NCBI RefSeq assembly: GCF_014396785.1
Contig: NZ_CP060718.1
Span: forward strand, 62,001-126,000
Direction: 5' to 3'
From: Sphingomonas lutea
GTDB taxonomy: Bacteria; Pseudomonadota; Alphaproteobacteria; Sphingomonadales; Sphingomonadaceae
Length of the DNA stretch: 64,000 bases
Shown in pieces: positions 27,721-36,979 of this stretch. The position numbers and the translations under genes were made by a program. A model generated the notes under the pieces. It searched no databases and was not told the origin of the DNA. It saw nothing but the letters and a program-made list of their open reading frames with translations. The stretch's first letter is position 1. Each line of letters begins with the position of its first letter.

Positions 27721-28626
27721 ATGCGCCGCGTCCCGCTCGCCACCGGCGTTACACTGAACGTTGCGCTGGCGGGCGATCCGGGGCGACCGGCGGTCATTCT
27801 CCTTCACGGATTTCCTGAATCCCACCGGACGTGGCGAGAGGTGGCAGCGCGGCTGGATCGGGACTTCTTCCTGATCATGCCCGACCTGCGCGGCTTTGCC
27901 GGCTCCGACCGGCCGCAGGAGGTCGACGCCTACAAGGCCGACACGCTGGTCGCCGACGTGCTTGCCTTGGCCAAGGCGCTCGGCATCGACCGCTTCGCCC
28001 TGGTCGGGCACGATTGGGGCGGCGCGATCGCCTGGGCCGCGGCGCTGAAAGGCGATCCGCGACTGACCCGCCTCGCCATCGTCAATTCGCCGCATCCGCT
28101 GATCTTCCAGAAAAGCCTGATCGCGGACGCAGAGCAGCGCGCGGCTTCGCAATATATCACGGCCTTCCGCACGCCCGGCTTCGAAAAGGTCGTCGAGGCG
28201 ATGGGCTATGATAAATTCTTCGAGAAGAGTTTTTCCAAGCACGTCGACCTGGCGCTGATCCCCGCTGCGGGGAAGCAGCAATATCTTGCCGACTGGTCGC
28301 AGCCCGGCGCGCTGACCGCGATGCTCAACTGGTATCGCGCGTCGAAGATCATCGTCCCGCCGCCGGGCGTGACCCTGCCCTTGCCCGACCTGCTGCTGCG
28401 CGCCTTTCCGACGTTGCGGCTGCCCACCCTGGTCGTGTGGGGCATGCGCGATCGCGCATTGCTCCCGCTGCAGCTCGACGGACTCGATGACCTGGTCGAG
28501 GATCTGACGGTCGTGCGCCTGCCCGAGGTCGGCCATTTCGCGCCGTGGGAGGCGGGCGACCGAGTCGCGGATGCGCTGCGGGACTTCCTCATACCGGACA
28601 GCGCCGCTACGGCCCCTGCGGCATGA
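27721..28626 (+). CDS. Alpha/beta hydrolase, epoxide hydrolase-like
   Basis: The 301-residue protein has the oxyanion motif LLHGFPESHRTW, the nucleophile elbow VGHDWGG (Asp98), and the C-terminal catalytic His in EVGHFAPWE. An Asp nucleophile in GHDWGG points to an epoxide hydrolase or dehalogenase-type enzyme rather than a Ser esterase. Start could be ATG 27721 or an in-frame GTG at 27712 overlapping the pirin stop; neither has a strong ribosome site. Confidence 0.85.
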   Translation: MRRVPLATGVTLNVALAGDPGRPAVILLHGFPESHRTWREVAARLDRDFFLIMPDLRGFAGSDRPQEVDAYKADTLVADVLALAKALGIDRFALVGHDWGGAIAWAAALKGDPRLTRLAIVNSPHPLIFQKSLIADAEQRAASQYITAFRTPGFEKVVEAMGYDKFFEKSFSKHVDLALIPAAGKQQYLADWSQPGALTAMLNWYRASKIIVPPPGVTLPLPDLLLRAFPTLRLPTLVVWGMRDRALLPLQLDGLDDLVEDLTVVRLPEVGHFAPWEAGDRVADALRDFLIPDSAATAPAA

Positions 28627-29099
28627 GCCAGACTCGTTCCCGTTCCCGATCCGCCGCGCGGCTTGCCGCCGTCCAGGCGCTTTATCAGCAGGACATGGAA
28701 GGCACGCCGACCGCGCGCCTGCTCAAGGAATTTCACGACCACCGGCTCGGCGCCACGGTTGGCGACGACGAATATCATGATGCCGAACGCGACTTCTTCG
28801 ACGATATCGTCATCGGCGCGGAAGCGCGGCGTGAGGAGATCGACGGCCTGATCGCGGGCCGCCTCGCCAAGGGCTGGAGCCTCGAGCGGCTCGACCGGCC
28901 GATGCGCGCCATCCTCCGCGCCGGGGCGTATGAGCTGGTCGCCCGCGCCGACGTTCCCGTCGGGTCGGTGATTTCCGAATATGTCGACGTCGCCCACGCC
29001 TTTTACGACAAGCGCGAAAGCGGCTTCGTCAACGGCCTGCTCGATGCCATCGCCAAAGAGGCGCGGTCGGGAAGCAAAGGACCCGCGCGCGCGGAATGA
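28623..29099 (+). CDS. nusB: Transcription antitermination factor NusB
   Basis: The 158-residue helical protein begins QTRSRSRSAARLAAVQALYQ and contains LERLDRPMRAILRAGAYEL and VISEYVDVAHAFYD, standard NusB. With NusE (S10) it binds boxA RNA for rRNA antitermination. It overlaps the hydrolase stop by 4 bp and the thiL start by 4 bp (ATGA). Confidence 0.97.
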   Translation: MSQTRSRSRSAARLAAVQALYQQDMEGTPTARLLKEFHDHRLGATVGDDEYHDAERDFFDDIVIGAEARREEIDGLIAGRLAKGWSLERLDRPMRAILRAGAYELVARADVPVGSVISEYVDVAHAFYDKRESGFVNGLLDAIAKEARSGSKGPARAE

Positions 29100-30027
29100 A
29101 GGAAGCCGACGTCATCGCCAGGTTGCGGCGAAGCGCGACTCATCCGGCGGCGCGCGACCTGCTTGACGATGCCGCGGTCCTCGACGGTTTCGTGATCACG
29201 CACGACAGCATCGCCGAGGGGTTCATTTCCTGCCCTTCGACCCGCCGGCGAGCATCGGCTGGAAGCTGGTCGCGGCGAACCTGTCGGACCTGGCGGCCAA
29301 GGGCGCGACCCCCGCCGGAGCGTTGCTGTCCTTCACGCTGTCGGACGATGACGATTGGGACGAGGAATTCCTGGGCGGCGTCGAGGCCGCCTGCGAAAGC
29401 TATCACCTCCCGCTGATCGGCGGCGACACGATCGCCCTGCCGCGCAGCGCGCCGCGGATCTTCGGCATGACGGCCATCGGCCGAAGCGGGGCGCCGGTCC
29501 CGAGCCGCGCCGGCGGGCAGGCGGGCGATGCCTTGTGGGTCGTCGGCACCCTGGGCGATGCCGCCGCCGGCCTCGCCCAGCTTCGCGAAGATGGGAAGGC
29601 CGTCGGCCCGCTGGTCGATGTATACCGCCGCCCGGTCCCCTTGCTGGCCGCAGGGTCGGCGCTGGCCGCATATGCACATGCGATGATGGACGTTTCGGAC
29701 GGCCTGCTGCTCGATGCGCGCCGCATGGCCGAGGCCAGCGGCTGCGGCGTCGAGATCGCGCTCGACGCGGTGCCCATTTCCAGCGCATTCGTCCGCACCC
29801 GCGGCGATTCCCAGGCGGCGCGCATGTTCGCCGCGACTGGTGGCGACGATTACGCTTTGCTGGCGGCACTGCCCCCGGACCTAGATCCCACCTCTTTGGC
29901 CTCGGCCGGCGCCAGCGCAGTGACGCGCCTCGGCCGGTTGGCGGCTGGCCCGCCGGGCCTTCGTCTCACCTTCGGGGGCGCGCCCATCCCGCTTCCCGAA
30001 AGGCTTGGCTACCAGCACGGCCGTTAA
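29096..30027 (+). pseudogene. thiL: Thiamine-monophosphate kinase, frameshifted
   Basis: The gene starts at ATG 29096, coupled to nusB. The first about 41 codons encode a ThiL N-terminus (LLDDAAVL, then VITHDSIAEG). At the four-G run 29218-29221 the ThiL frame moves by one. The other frame continues with HFLPFDPPASIGWKL, LSDLAAKGATPAGALLSF, LIGGDTIAL and MMDVSDGLLLDARRM to 30027. The locus is 932 bp; one added G gives 933 bp and a 310-residue ThiL. The lesion is either a real mutation or a homopolymer error. Intact ThiL phosphorylates thiamine monophosphate to thiamine diphosphate. Confidence 0.9.
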
Positions 30028-30139
30028 CTTCCGGATGGTTGCAAGCGCGGGCCGCGCCTCATAAAGGAACCCGAACCTGCCGGCGGGGCATCTTTGCCGG
30101 CTGTTTTTGTCTGCCGCGAAAAACGGGGATTTTCCGACG

Positions 30140-32263
30140 ATGAATATGCTTTTGATCGCCATCGCTTGTGGCGTCATTGCCGTGCTTTACGGCATTTTCA
30201 CAAGCCGCCAGGTGCTTGCCTCTTCGCCGGGCAACCAACGCATGATCGAGGTCGCGGGCGCGATCCAGGAAGGCGCTGGCGCCTACCTTCGCCGCCAGTA
30301 CACCGCGATCGCCATCGTCGGCGCCGTCGTTGCGGTCGTCATATTCTTCTTCCTCGGCGGATTGTCCGCTGCGGCCTTCTTGGTCGGCGCGATCCTGTCC
30401 GGCGCGGCGGGCTTCATCGGCATGAACATCTCGGTTCGCTCGAACGTGCGCACCGCCGAAGCTGCGCGCACCAGCCTGCAGCGCGGCCTGACCGTCGCCT
30501 TTCGCGCGGGGGCCATCACCGGCATGCTCGTCGCGGGCCTGGCGCTCCTCGCGATCGCGGGACTGTTCTGGTACCTTATCGGCCCGGCGGGCTTTGCGCC
30601 GGAATCGCGTGAAGTCATCACTGCGCTGACCGCGCTTGCTCTCGGCGCGTCGCTGGTATCGATCTTTGCGCGTCTCGGCGGCGGCATCTTCACCAAGGCC
30701 GCCGACGTCGGCGCCGACCTGGTCGGCAAGGTCGAAGCCGGAATTCCCGAGGACGATCCCCGCAACCCGGCGGTGATCGCCGACAACGTCGGCGACAATG
30801 TCGGCGATTGTGCCGGCATGGCCGCGGACTTGTTCGAAACCTATGTCGTGACCGTCGGCATCACGATGGTCATGGTCGCGCTGCTCGTCGGCGCGGGCGC
30901 GCAGCTGCTGCCGCTGATGACCCTTCCGCTGCTGATCGGCGGCGTGTGCATCATCACTTCGATCATCGGCACCTACATGGTCCGCCTCGGCGCCAAGGGA
31001 TCGATCATGGGCGCGCTCTACAAGGGCTTCTGGACCGCCACCGGCCTTGCCGTTCCGGCGATCTTCGGCGCGGCCTGGTATGCGCTGGGCGGTGATCTCG
31101 ACCAGGTGATCAGCACCACCGACGGCACCAGCTTCCCGGCCATCAACCTCGTCTGGACCAGCTTCATCGGCCTGGCAGTGACGGCGCTGATCGTCTGGAT
31201 CACCGAATATTACACCGGCACCAACTATCGCCCGGTGCAGTCCATCGCCAAGGCTTCGCAGACTGGTCACGGCACCAACATCATCCAGGGCCTGGCGATC
31301 AGCCTGGAATCGACGGCGCTGCCGACGATCGTGATCATCGCCGGCCTGATCAGCAGCTACCAGCTGGCTGGCTTCCTCGGGGTTGCCTTCGCCGCTTCGG
31401 CGATGCTTGCGCTGGCGGGCATGGTCGTCGCGCTCGACGCCTACGGTCCGGTGACCGACAATGCCGGCGGCATCGCCGAAATGGCGGGGCTTGAGGACGA
31501 AGTGCGGCATCGCACCGACGCCCTCGATGCGGTCGGCAACACCACCAAGGCGGTGACCAAGGGCTATGCCATCGGTTCGGCCGGCCTGGCCGCGCTGGTG
31601 CTGTTCGGCGCCTACACCGCCGACTTGCGCGAGTTCGGTGACGAGATTGGCGTGACCGCCAACCTCGACGTCCTGTTCAGCCTGTCCAACCCCTACGTCA
31701 TCGTCGGCCTGCTGCTCGGCGCATTGCTGCCCTATTTGTTCGGCGCGATGGGCATGACCGCGGTCGGCCGTGCCGGCGGCGCGGTGGTCGAGGAAGTGCG
31801 TGGCCAATTCCGCGACAATCCCGGCATCATGGATGGCACGGTGCGTCCCAACTACGCCCGCACCGTCGACCTGGTGACCAAGGCGGCGATCAAGGAAATG
31901 ATCGTCCCGTCGCTTCTTCCGGTGCTTGCCCCGATTGTCGTCTATTTCGTCATCGGCGCGGTCGGCGGCAAGGAAAATGGCCTCGCAGCGGTCGGCGCGC
32001 TGCTCCTCGGCGTGATCGTCTCCGGCCTGTTCGTCGCGATTTCGATGACCAGCGGCGGCGGTGCCTGGGACAATGCCAAGAAATACATCGAAGACGGCAA
32101 TTACGGCGGCAAGGGCTCGGAAGCCCACAAGGCCGCAGTGACGGGCGACACCGTTGGCGATCCCTACAAGGACACCGCCGGTCCGGCCGTCAATCCGATG
32201 ATCAAGATCACCAACATCGTCGCGCTGCTTCTGCTCGCGGCGCTGGCGGGCGGCGCGCACTAG
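30140..32263 (+). CDS. hppA: Membrane-bound proton-pumping pyrophosphatase
   Basis: The 707-residue polytopic protein starts at ATG 30140 ([18 protein letters not shown]). The pyrophosphate site has [26 protein letters not shown] and [19 protein letters not shown]. The segment [10 protein letters not shown] has Lys where potassium-dependent enzymes have Ala, which indicates the potassium-independent proton-pump class. It couples PPi hydrolysis to proton export across the inner membrane. It follows thiL by 112 bp and ends at the terminator at 32286. Confidence 0.97.
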   Translation: MNMLLIAIACGVIAVLYGIFTSRQVLASSPGNQRMIEVAGAIQEGAGAYLRRQYTAIAIVGAVVAVVIFFFLGGLSAAAFLVGAILSGAAGFIGMNISVRSNVRTAEAARTSLQRGLTVAFRAGAITGMLVAGLALLAIAGLFWYLIGPAGFAPESREVITALTALALGASLVSIFARLGGGIFTKAADVGADLVGKVEAGIPEDDPRNPAVIADNVGDNVGDCAGMAADLFETYVVTVGITMVMVALLVGAGAQLLPLMTLPLLIGGVCIITSIIGTYMVRLGAKGSIMGALYKGFWTATGLAVPAIFGAAWYALGGDLDQVISTTDGTSFPAINLVWTSFIGLAVTALIVWITEYYTGTNYRPVQSIAKASQTGHGTNIIQGLAISLESTALPTIVIIAGLISSYQLAGFLGVAFAASAMLALAGMVVALDAYGPVTDNAGGIAEMAGLEDEVRHRTDALDAVGNTTKAVTKGYAIGSAGLAALVLFGAYTADLREFGDEIGVTANLDVLFSLSNPYVIVGLLLGALLPYLFGAMGMTAVGRAGGAVVEEVRGQFRDNPGIMDGTVRPNYARTVDLVTKAAIKEMIVPSLLPVLAPIVVYFVIGAVGGKENGLAAVGALLLGVIVSGLFVAISMTSGGGAWDNAKKYIEDGNYGGKGSEAHKAAVTGDTVGDPYKDTAGPAVNPMIKITNIVALLLLAALAGGAH

Positions 32264-32285
32264 GCGCCGACAGATCGGTCAAGAC

Positions 32286-32325
32286 AGCCCCGTCGCGGTT
32301 CGTCCGCGGCGGGGCTTTTCTTTTG
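32286..32325 (+). terminator. Rho-independent terminator of hppA
   Basis: A 13-bp stem (AGCCCCGTCGCGG with CCGCGGCGGGGCT, one T-G pair) closes a TTCGT loop and is followed by TTTCTTTT. It lies 22 bp beyond the hppA stop and before the quinone reductase gene. Confidence 0.9.
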
Positions 32326-32350
32326 CCTCCGAAGCGCGTCAAGCAGCTAC

Positions 32351-33322
32351 ATGCCACACGCAATTCGAGTGCATCAGTTCGGCGGACCCGAAGTCCTGCA
32401 ATGGGAGGCTATCGACGTGGCCGACCCCGGTCCGGGCGAGGCGCGGATTCGCCAGGACGCGGCCGGCCTGAACTTCATCGACGTCTATCACCGCACCGGC
32501 CTCTACCCGCAGCCGCTGCCGTTCACGCCGGGCAGCGAAGGCGCGGGCGTGGTCGAAGCGGTCGGGGATGGCGTGACGATCGTCCAGCCCGGCGACCGCG
32601 TTGCTTATGCCGGCCCTATCGGAAGCTATGCCGACGTTCGCCTGATCCCCGCCAATCGGCTGATCAAACTCCCTGAAGCGATCTCGACCGAGCAGGCCGC
32701 GGCGATGATGCTTCAAGGCATGACCGCGCACATGCTGGTGCGGCAGGTCTATCGCGTCGCGCAGGGCGACACGATCCTGGTCCATGCCGCCGCGGGCGGG
32801 GTTGGGTTGATCCTGTGCCAATGGGCAGCGGCGCTCGGCGCGACGGTCATCGGAACGGTGAGCACGGAAGCCAAGGCCGACCTCGCCCGCGCGCACGGCT
32901 GCCACCATCCCATTATCTATACTCGCGACGATTTCGTGGCCGAGGTCGAACGGATCACGGGTGGCGCGAAATTGCCGGTCGTGTACGACTCCGTTGGCGC
33001 GGACACATTCCTGCGTTCGATCGATTGCCTCCGTCCGCGCGGGATGATGGTCAGCTACGGCAATGCGTCGGGCCCGGTCGATCCGATCTCCCCCTTGCTG
33101 CTTGCGCATAAAGGGTCGCTGTTCCTGACCCGTCCGACCCTGTTCAACTACATTGCCACCCGCGACGAACTCGAGCGAAGTGCCGCCGCCCTGTTCGAGA
33201 TGGTTGAAAACGGGCAGGTGCGTATCGACATCAAGCAACGATTCGCGCTTCGTGACGCAGCCGAGGCGCATCGCGCGCTGGAAAGTCGGCTTACGACCGG
33301 ATCGACGATCCTGACGATCTGA
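32351..33322 (+). CDS. Quinone oxidoreductase (zeta-crystallin-like MDR family)
   Basis: The 323-residue protein begins PHAIRVHQFGGPEVLQWEAID and has the MDR core: GLNFIDVYHRTGLYP, PGSEGAGVVEAVGDG, the NADPH-binding HAAAGGVGLILCQWA and the C-terminal RFALRDAAEAHRALESR. It lacks the zinc Cys cluster, as usual for NADPH:quinone reductases. The start lies 25 bp after the hppA terminator. Quinone substrate is inferred from family only. Confidence 0.9.
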   Translation: MPHAIRVHQFGGPEVLQWEAIDVADPGPGEARIRQDAAGLNFIDVYHRTGLYPQPLPFTPGSEGAGVVEAVGDGVTIVQPGDRVAYAGPIGSYADVRLIPANRLIKLPEAISTEQAAAMMLQGMTAHMLVRQVYRVAQGDTILVHAAAGGVGLILCQWAAALGATVIGTVSTEAKADLARAHGCHHPIIYTRDDFVAEVERITGGAKLPVVYDSVGADTFLRSIDCLRPRGMMVSYGNASGPVDPISPLLLAHKGSLFLTRPTLFNYIATRDELERSAAALFEMVENGQVRIDIKQRFALRDAAEAHRALESRLTTGSTILTI

Positions 33323-33403
33323 CCCGCCGCCTTCACATTCGGCGGCTCGCGGAGTAAGGCTCCGCGACTTTTTGCCCGATCTAACCAACAAGCGAGGAAG
33401 CAT

Positions 33404-33655
33404 TTGGCCAAGGAAGAACTGCTCGAGATGCGCGGCAAGGTGGTGGAATTGCTGCCCAATGCGATGTTCCGCGTCGAGCTCGAGAACGGCCACGAAATCC
33501 TCGGCCACACGGCGGGCAAGATGCGCAAGAACCGCATCCGCGTGCTGACCGGCGACGAAGTGCTGGTCGAACTGACGCCCTACGACCTGACCAAGGGCCG
33601 GATCACCTACCGCTTCATGCCCGGCCGCGGAGGCCCGCCCGGCTATACCGGCTAA
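33404..33655 (+). CDS. infA: Translation initiation factor IF-1
   Basis: The 83-residue S1-like OB-fold protein ([52 protein letters not shown]) is IF-1 with a Gly/Pro-rich C-terminal extension beyond the usual 72 residues. The start fitting the conserved N-terminus is TTG at 33404, preceded by GCGAGGAAG; no in-frame ATG is available before the conserved sequence. A rare start on an initiation factor gene is consistent with translational control. Confidence 0.93.
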   Translation: MAKEELLEMRGKVVELLPNAMFRVELENGHEILGHTAGKMRKNRIRVLTGDEVLVELTPYDLTKGRITYRFMPGRGGPPGYTG

Positions 33656-33664
33656 GCGGCGCGC

Positions 33665-34231
33665 GTGCGGCTGATCCTCGCTTCGGCGAGCCCACGGCGC
33701 CTCGACCTGCTGGCGCGCATCGGCGTCGTGCCCGACGCCGTGATCCCTGCCGATGTCGATGAAAGCGTCCTTGCCGGCGAGCTGCCCCGCGGCCACGCGC
33801 AGCGCCTTGCGCGGGAAAAAGCGCAGGCGGTGGCGACGCCCGACGCGCTGGTTTTGGCTGCCGATACGGTGGTCGCCGTCGGTCGCCGGATCCTCCCCAA
33901 GGTCGAGGACGAACCCACCCTGCGACGGTGCCTCGAGCTCCTGTCCGGACGGCGTCATCGCGTCCTGACCGGCGTTGCCCTCGCGCTTCCCGGCGGGGAA
34001 GTCCGCGAACGCCTGGTCGAAACGATGATCGCAATGAAGCGCCTCTCCGCGGAGGAGATCGATTACTACGCCGGCCACGGCGAATGGCGCGGCAAAGCCG
34101 GCGGCTACGCCCTGCAAGGCTATGGCGAAGTTTACGTCCGCCACATCGCCGGCAGCTATTCCAATGTCGTCGGACTGCCGCTGGCGGAAACGCGCATGCT
34201 GCTGAAGTCCGCGGGATACCCGCTTGCCTGA
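33665..34231 (+). CDS. Maf family nucleotide pyrophosphatase
   Basis: The 188-residue protein begins RLILASASPRRLDLLARIG, the Maf nucleotide-binding start, followed by DVDES, LVLAADTVV, and EIDYYAGHGEWRGKAGGYALQGYG. Maf proteins hydrolyse modified or canonical nucleoside triphosphates (dTTP/UTP or m7GTP groups). The start is GTG 33665, 9 bp after infA. Its end overlaps the RNase E/G-like gene by 8 bp. Confidence 0.93.
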   Translation: MRLILASASPRRLDLLARIGVVPDAVIPADVDESVLAGELPRGHAQRLAREKAQAVATPDALVLAADTVVAVGRRILPKVEDEPTLRRCLELLSGRRHRVLTGVALALPGGEVRERLVETMIAMKRLSAEEIDYYAGHGEWRGKAGGYALQGYGEVYVRHIAGSYSNVVGLPLAETRMLLKSAGYPLA

Positions 34232-35147
34232 ATGGATTCGCGAGCGCGGCATCGGCGAGACGCGGCTCGCGCTCGTCGACGGCCACGACATTGTCGAAGC
34301 CCGCGTCCTCCTCGACGACGTCATTCCCGCGGGCCGGTTGATTGACGCGCGCCTCATGCGATCCGGCCGGAACGGGCTCGCGCGCGATGCGGCGGGAAAC
34401 GAATATCTGCTCCCGGCCGGTGCGGGTCGGATCGCGGAAGGCGCCGCAGTCACGATCGTCGTCACGCGCTCGGCTATTCCCGGCGCCGAACCGTGGAAGC
34501 GGCCGCTGGCGAAGGTCGCGACGGGGGCCGACACCGATATTGCCAGTCGAGACGTGCGCGACGGCCGGTTGCCGGCCTCGTGGAACGACCTGATCGAGGA
34601 GGCGCGGTCGGGCATCGTCCGCTTTGATGGCGGCGAACTGCGGCTTTCCCCAACGCCGGCGATGACCTTGATCGATGTCGATGGCACGCGGACCGCCGAA
34701 GACTTGTCGATGGATGGCGCGCGGGCCGCGGCACAGGCGATCCGCCGCCTCGACATCGGCGGGTCAATCGGCATCGACCTTCCGACGACGGGGAGCAAGT
34801 CGGCGCGGCAGGCGGCGGCCGTCGCAATCGACGAGGCGCTTCCGCAGCCGTTCGAGCGCACGGCGGTCAACGGCTTTGGCTTCGTCCAGATTGTCCGCCC
34901 GCGGAAGCGCGCGTCCCTGCTCGAGCTTGCGCAAGACCGCGCAGCGTTCGAAGCACGCGATCTGCTTCGCCGGACATCGTCCGAGGCGCCCGGCGCACGG
35001 CGGCTCGTCGCCCATCCCGTGGTGGTCGAGCTTCTCGAGCGCCATCCGGATTGGCTGGCGTCGCTGGCACGTCTGTTGGGCGGCGAAATCGGCTTGCGAG
35101 CGGACGCCAAGCTTCCCATGTCCGGCGGATATGCCGAGCCGTTCTAA
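34224..35147 (+). CDS. Short RNase E/G-like protein
   Basis: The product has 307 residues with TTG 34224 as start (PEWIRERGIGETRLALVDG). It matches the N-terminal and core part of the RNase E/G family (MTLIDVDGTRTAEDLS resembles the metal-binding strand) but is well below the roughly 490 residues of RNase G. It lacks the Zn-link Cys pair. Sphingomonads often carry this short form between maf and yacG. Endonuclease activity is inferred only. Confidence 0.75.
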   Translation: MPEWIRERGIGETRLALVDGHDIVEARVLLDDVIPAGRLIDARLMRSGRNGLARDAAGNEYLLPAGAGRIAEGAAVTIVVTRSAIPGAEPWKRPLAKVATGADTDIASRDVRDGRLPASWNDLIEEARSGIVRFDGGELRLSPTPAMTLIDVDGTRTAEDLSMDGARAAAQAIRRLDIGGSIGIDLPTTGSKSARQAAAVAIDEALPQPFERTAVNGFGFVQIVRPRKRASLLELAQDRAAFEARDLLRRTSSEAPGARRLVAHPVVVELLERHPDWLASLARLLGGEIGLRADAKLPMSGGYAEPF

Positions 35148-35328
35148 GCCGAAGCCCTGCCCGCTGTGCGGCCGCGCACCGTCACCCGCCCACGCGCCCC
35201 TCTGTGGTCAGGGCTGCAAGGACCGCGACCTTCTGAAATGGCTGGGCGAGGGCTACCGCATCCCCGGCCCACCTGCCGAGGACAGCCTGCCGACCGTCGG
35301 GGTGGACAGCGCGGAAGGGGAAAGCTAG
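35131..35328 (+). CDS. yacG: DNA gyrase inhibitor / zinc protein YacG
   Basis: The 65-residue protein has the YacG zinc knuckle CPLC with LCGQGC, then RDLLKWLGEGYRIPGPP. YacG binds GyrB and inhibits gyrase in E. coli. Its ATG at 35131 lies inside the end of the RNase E/G-like gene (17-bp overlap). The tRNA-Phe gene follows 51 bp later. Confidence 0.9.
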   Translation: MPSRSKPKPCPLCGRAPSPAHAPLCGQGCKDRDLLKWLGEGYRIPGPPAEDSLPTVGVDSAEGES

Positions 35329-35379
35329 GGAGCCGGCTCCTTCGCCCGCCCGTTGGCCGAGGGGCGCGTCCGCGCATGG

Positions 35380-35455
35380 GCCCAGGTAGCTCAGTTGGTA
35401 GAGCATGCGACTGAAAATCGCAGTGTCGGTGGTTCGATCCCGCCCCTGGGCACCA
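35380..35455 (+). tRNA. tRNA-Phe (GAA)
   Basis: The 76-nt cloverleaf has an acceptor stem GCCCAGG/CCTGGGC, D arm around TAGCTCAGTTGGTAGAGCA, anticodon arm TGCGA-CTGAAAA-TCGCA with anticodon GAA, T loop TTCGATC, and a genome-encoded CCA end. Confidence 0.97.
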
Positions 35456-35604
35456 TCCCGTTAACCGCGAAAATCCGCCAAAAGACTCGATTCGTCGCGA
35501 ACCCGTAACGGTTTAGCGTTGACCGTTTATCTGTCGTTAATTGTGACCTTCGCAATCCGACCGTCTCGTGTTTCCCTGTCTTCGAACTAGGGAATGAGGG
35601 GAAT

Positions 35605-36297
35605 ATGGGTCGGATTTTGCTGGGCGCGTTATGCGCCGCTGCGGCGGTTACTTGCAGTCCCGCCGCAGCGGAACCCGCCCCGGTCGCGAGCGCCGGTCCG
35701 GCCATTATCGTGACCGCCAATGCCGGCCCCAACATGCTTGGTACGATCGCATTGCCGATCCGCGCCGCCCGTTTTGCCGAAAGCTGGGCGCGCGCCAGCG
35801 CCGATGCGACCCGTTCACCCGAATTGCAGAGGATGATTGCACCCGGGCGCGCCATGGGGCGGCTGCAGAAGGTCAATTTTGTGCAAGCGGCGGTGCACGC
35901 ACGCGTGCGGTGGATGTCCGACGCCACGCAATGGGGCCAACACGATTATTGGGCAACCGCCGAACAGACGCTCGCCAAGGGCGCCGGCGACATGGAAGAT
36001 CGCGCGATCGTGAAGATGCAGGCGCTACGGGCGCTCGGCTTTGATCATCGCGACCTGTTTCTGACGCTTGGACGCGACCGCGTTGGCGGCCCGATCACCG
36101 TGTTGATGGTGCGCATCGATGACCGTTACTTCATGGTCGACGATACCGGCGGACCAGCGACCTTGCTCGATCGCCGCGGCTTTGAATTCCAGCCGCAATT
36201 GAGCTTCGGTTCTGCCGGCAGCTGGATCCACGCCCGCAAGATTCCGGCAAAGCGCACCGCCGCCGCGATTTCCGCCGCTTCGGCAAGCCGCAACTGA
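35605..36297 (+). CDS. Degenerate BTLCP (LapG-like) pseudoprotease
   Basis: The 230-residue product has a signal peptide (cleavage near PAAAEP, about residue 22). Residues 115-180 align with the BTLCP protease encoded at 36980, but the catalytic Cys is Met130 (GDMEDRAI in place of GDCEDYAI) and the His is replaced (Ile164 in the likely alignment). The Asp in MVDDTG (about 179) is kept. It is therefore predicted to be periplasmic and inactive as a protease. It is the first of three plus-strand genes facing the type I exporter operon. A binding, decoy or regulatory role is possible. AGGGGA precedes the ATG. Confidence 0.8.
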   Translation: MGRILLGALCAAAAVTCSPAAAEPAPVASAGPAIIVTANAGPNMLGTIALPIRAARFAESWARASADATRSPELQRMIAPGRAMGRLQKVNFVQAAVHARVRWMSDATQWGQHDYWATAEQTLAKGAGDMEDRAIVKMQALRALGFDHRDLFLTLGRDRVGGPITVLMVRIDDRYFMVDDTGGPATLLDRRGFEFQPQLSFGSAGSWIHARKIPAKRTAAAISAASASRN

Positions 36298-36354
36298 CGG
36301 ACGTTCTGCGCTTGTCCCGGCGCGTGCTATGACCGCGCATTGGGAGAAGGCACA

Positions 36355-36906
36355 ATGCGCAAAACGCTAATCCACCTCGCTGTTCTGGGTCTGCCGTTGC
36401 TTGCCGCGGGCTGCGGCGGGAGTGACCGGCCGCCGCCTTTGGCCGCGTCCACCGCCGCCCGCCCGCTGGCCGCAACCGCTGCTCCGGCCGGCCCCGCGAT
36501 CTCCGCCGCCGCTTACATCTCGAACGCGGCATCGATCGATCTGTTTGCCGTGCGCTCGGCCAACGTTGCGCTCCAGCGGTCGACCAATCTGCGCACGCGC
36601 GAATTTGCCAGCATGATGGTCGCCGCGCATCGCGGGACCGCGGCGCAATTGTCGCTCGCGGGGCGCCGGCTCAACCTCCTCCCCGGCGCCGATCTCATGC
36701 CGCGGCATGACGCGATGATGGCGCAACTGGTTGCCGCCGGCGACTTCGACGCGACTTACCGCGCGCTGCAGTTGCAGGTCCACCAGGATGCCTTGACGCT
36801 GCACCGCAATTTTGCCGCGCGCGGCGCCAGCCCGACCTTGCGGCCGGTTGCGGCGGCCGCCGTGCCGATCATCGAGCGTCACTTGCGGCTGCTGCGCACG
36901 CTTTGA
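36355..36906 (+). CDS. DUF4142 lipoprotein
   Basis: The 183-residue product starts at ATG 36355 with a type II signal peptide (LPLLAAGC lipobox). The rest is a helical DUF4142 bundle: AAYISNAASIDLFAVRSANV, then LRTREFASMMVAAHRGTAAQ and HQDALTLHRNFAARG. The family is periplasmic, ferritin-like in helix layout, and of unknown function. It sits between the two BTLCP-type genes on the same strand. Confidence 0.85.
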   Translation: MRKTLIHLAVLGLPLLAAGCGGSDRPPPLAASTAARPLAATAAPAGPAISAAAYISNAASIDLFAVRSANVALQRSTNLRTREFASMMVAAHRGTAAQLSLAGRRLNLLPGADLMPRHDAMMAQLVAAGDFDATYRALQLQVHQDALTLHRNFAARGASPTLRPVAAAAVPIIERHLRLLRTL

Positions 36907-36979
36907 CCGCCGTGGGTTAAGCGGGATGTAACCATAGTCCTCAAGCGGAATTTTGCCTTGACCTGCGAAATGCAGGGTC

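Noticed and set aside
29096..30027. Programmed ribosomal frameshifting in thiL
   Set aside because: There is no slippery heptamer or following pseudoknot that I can see, ThiL is not known to use frameshifting, and a single-base deletion in a G run explains the data better.
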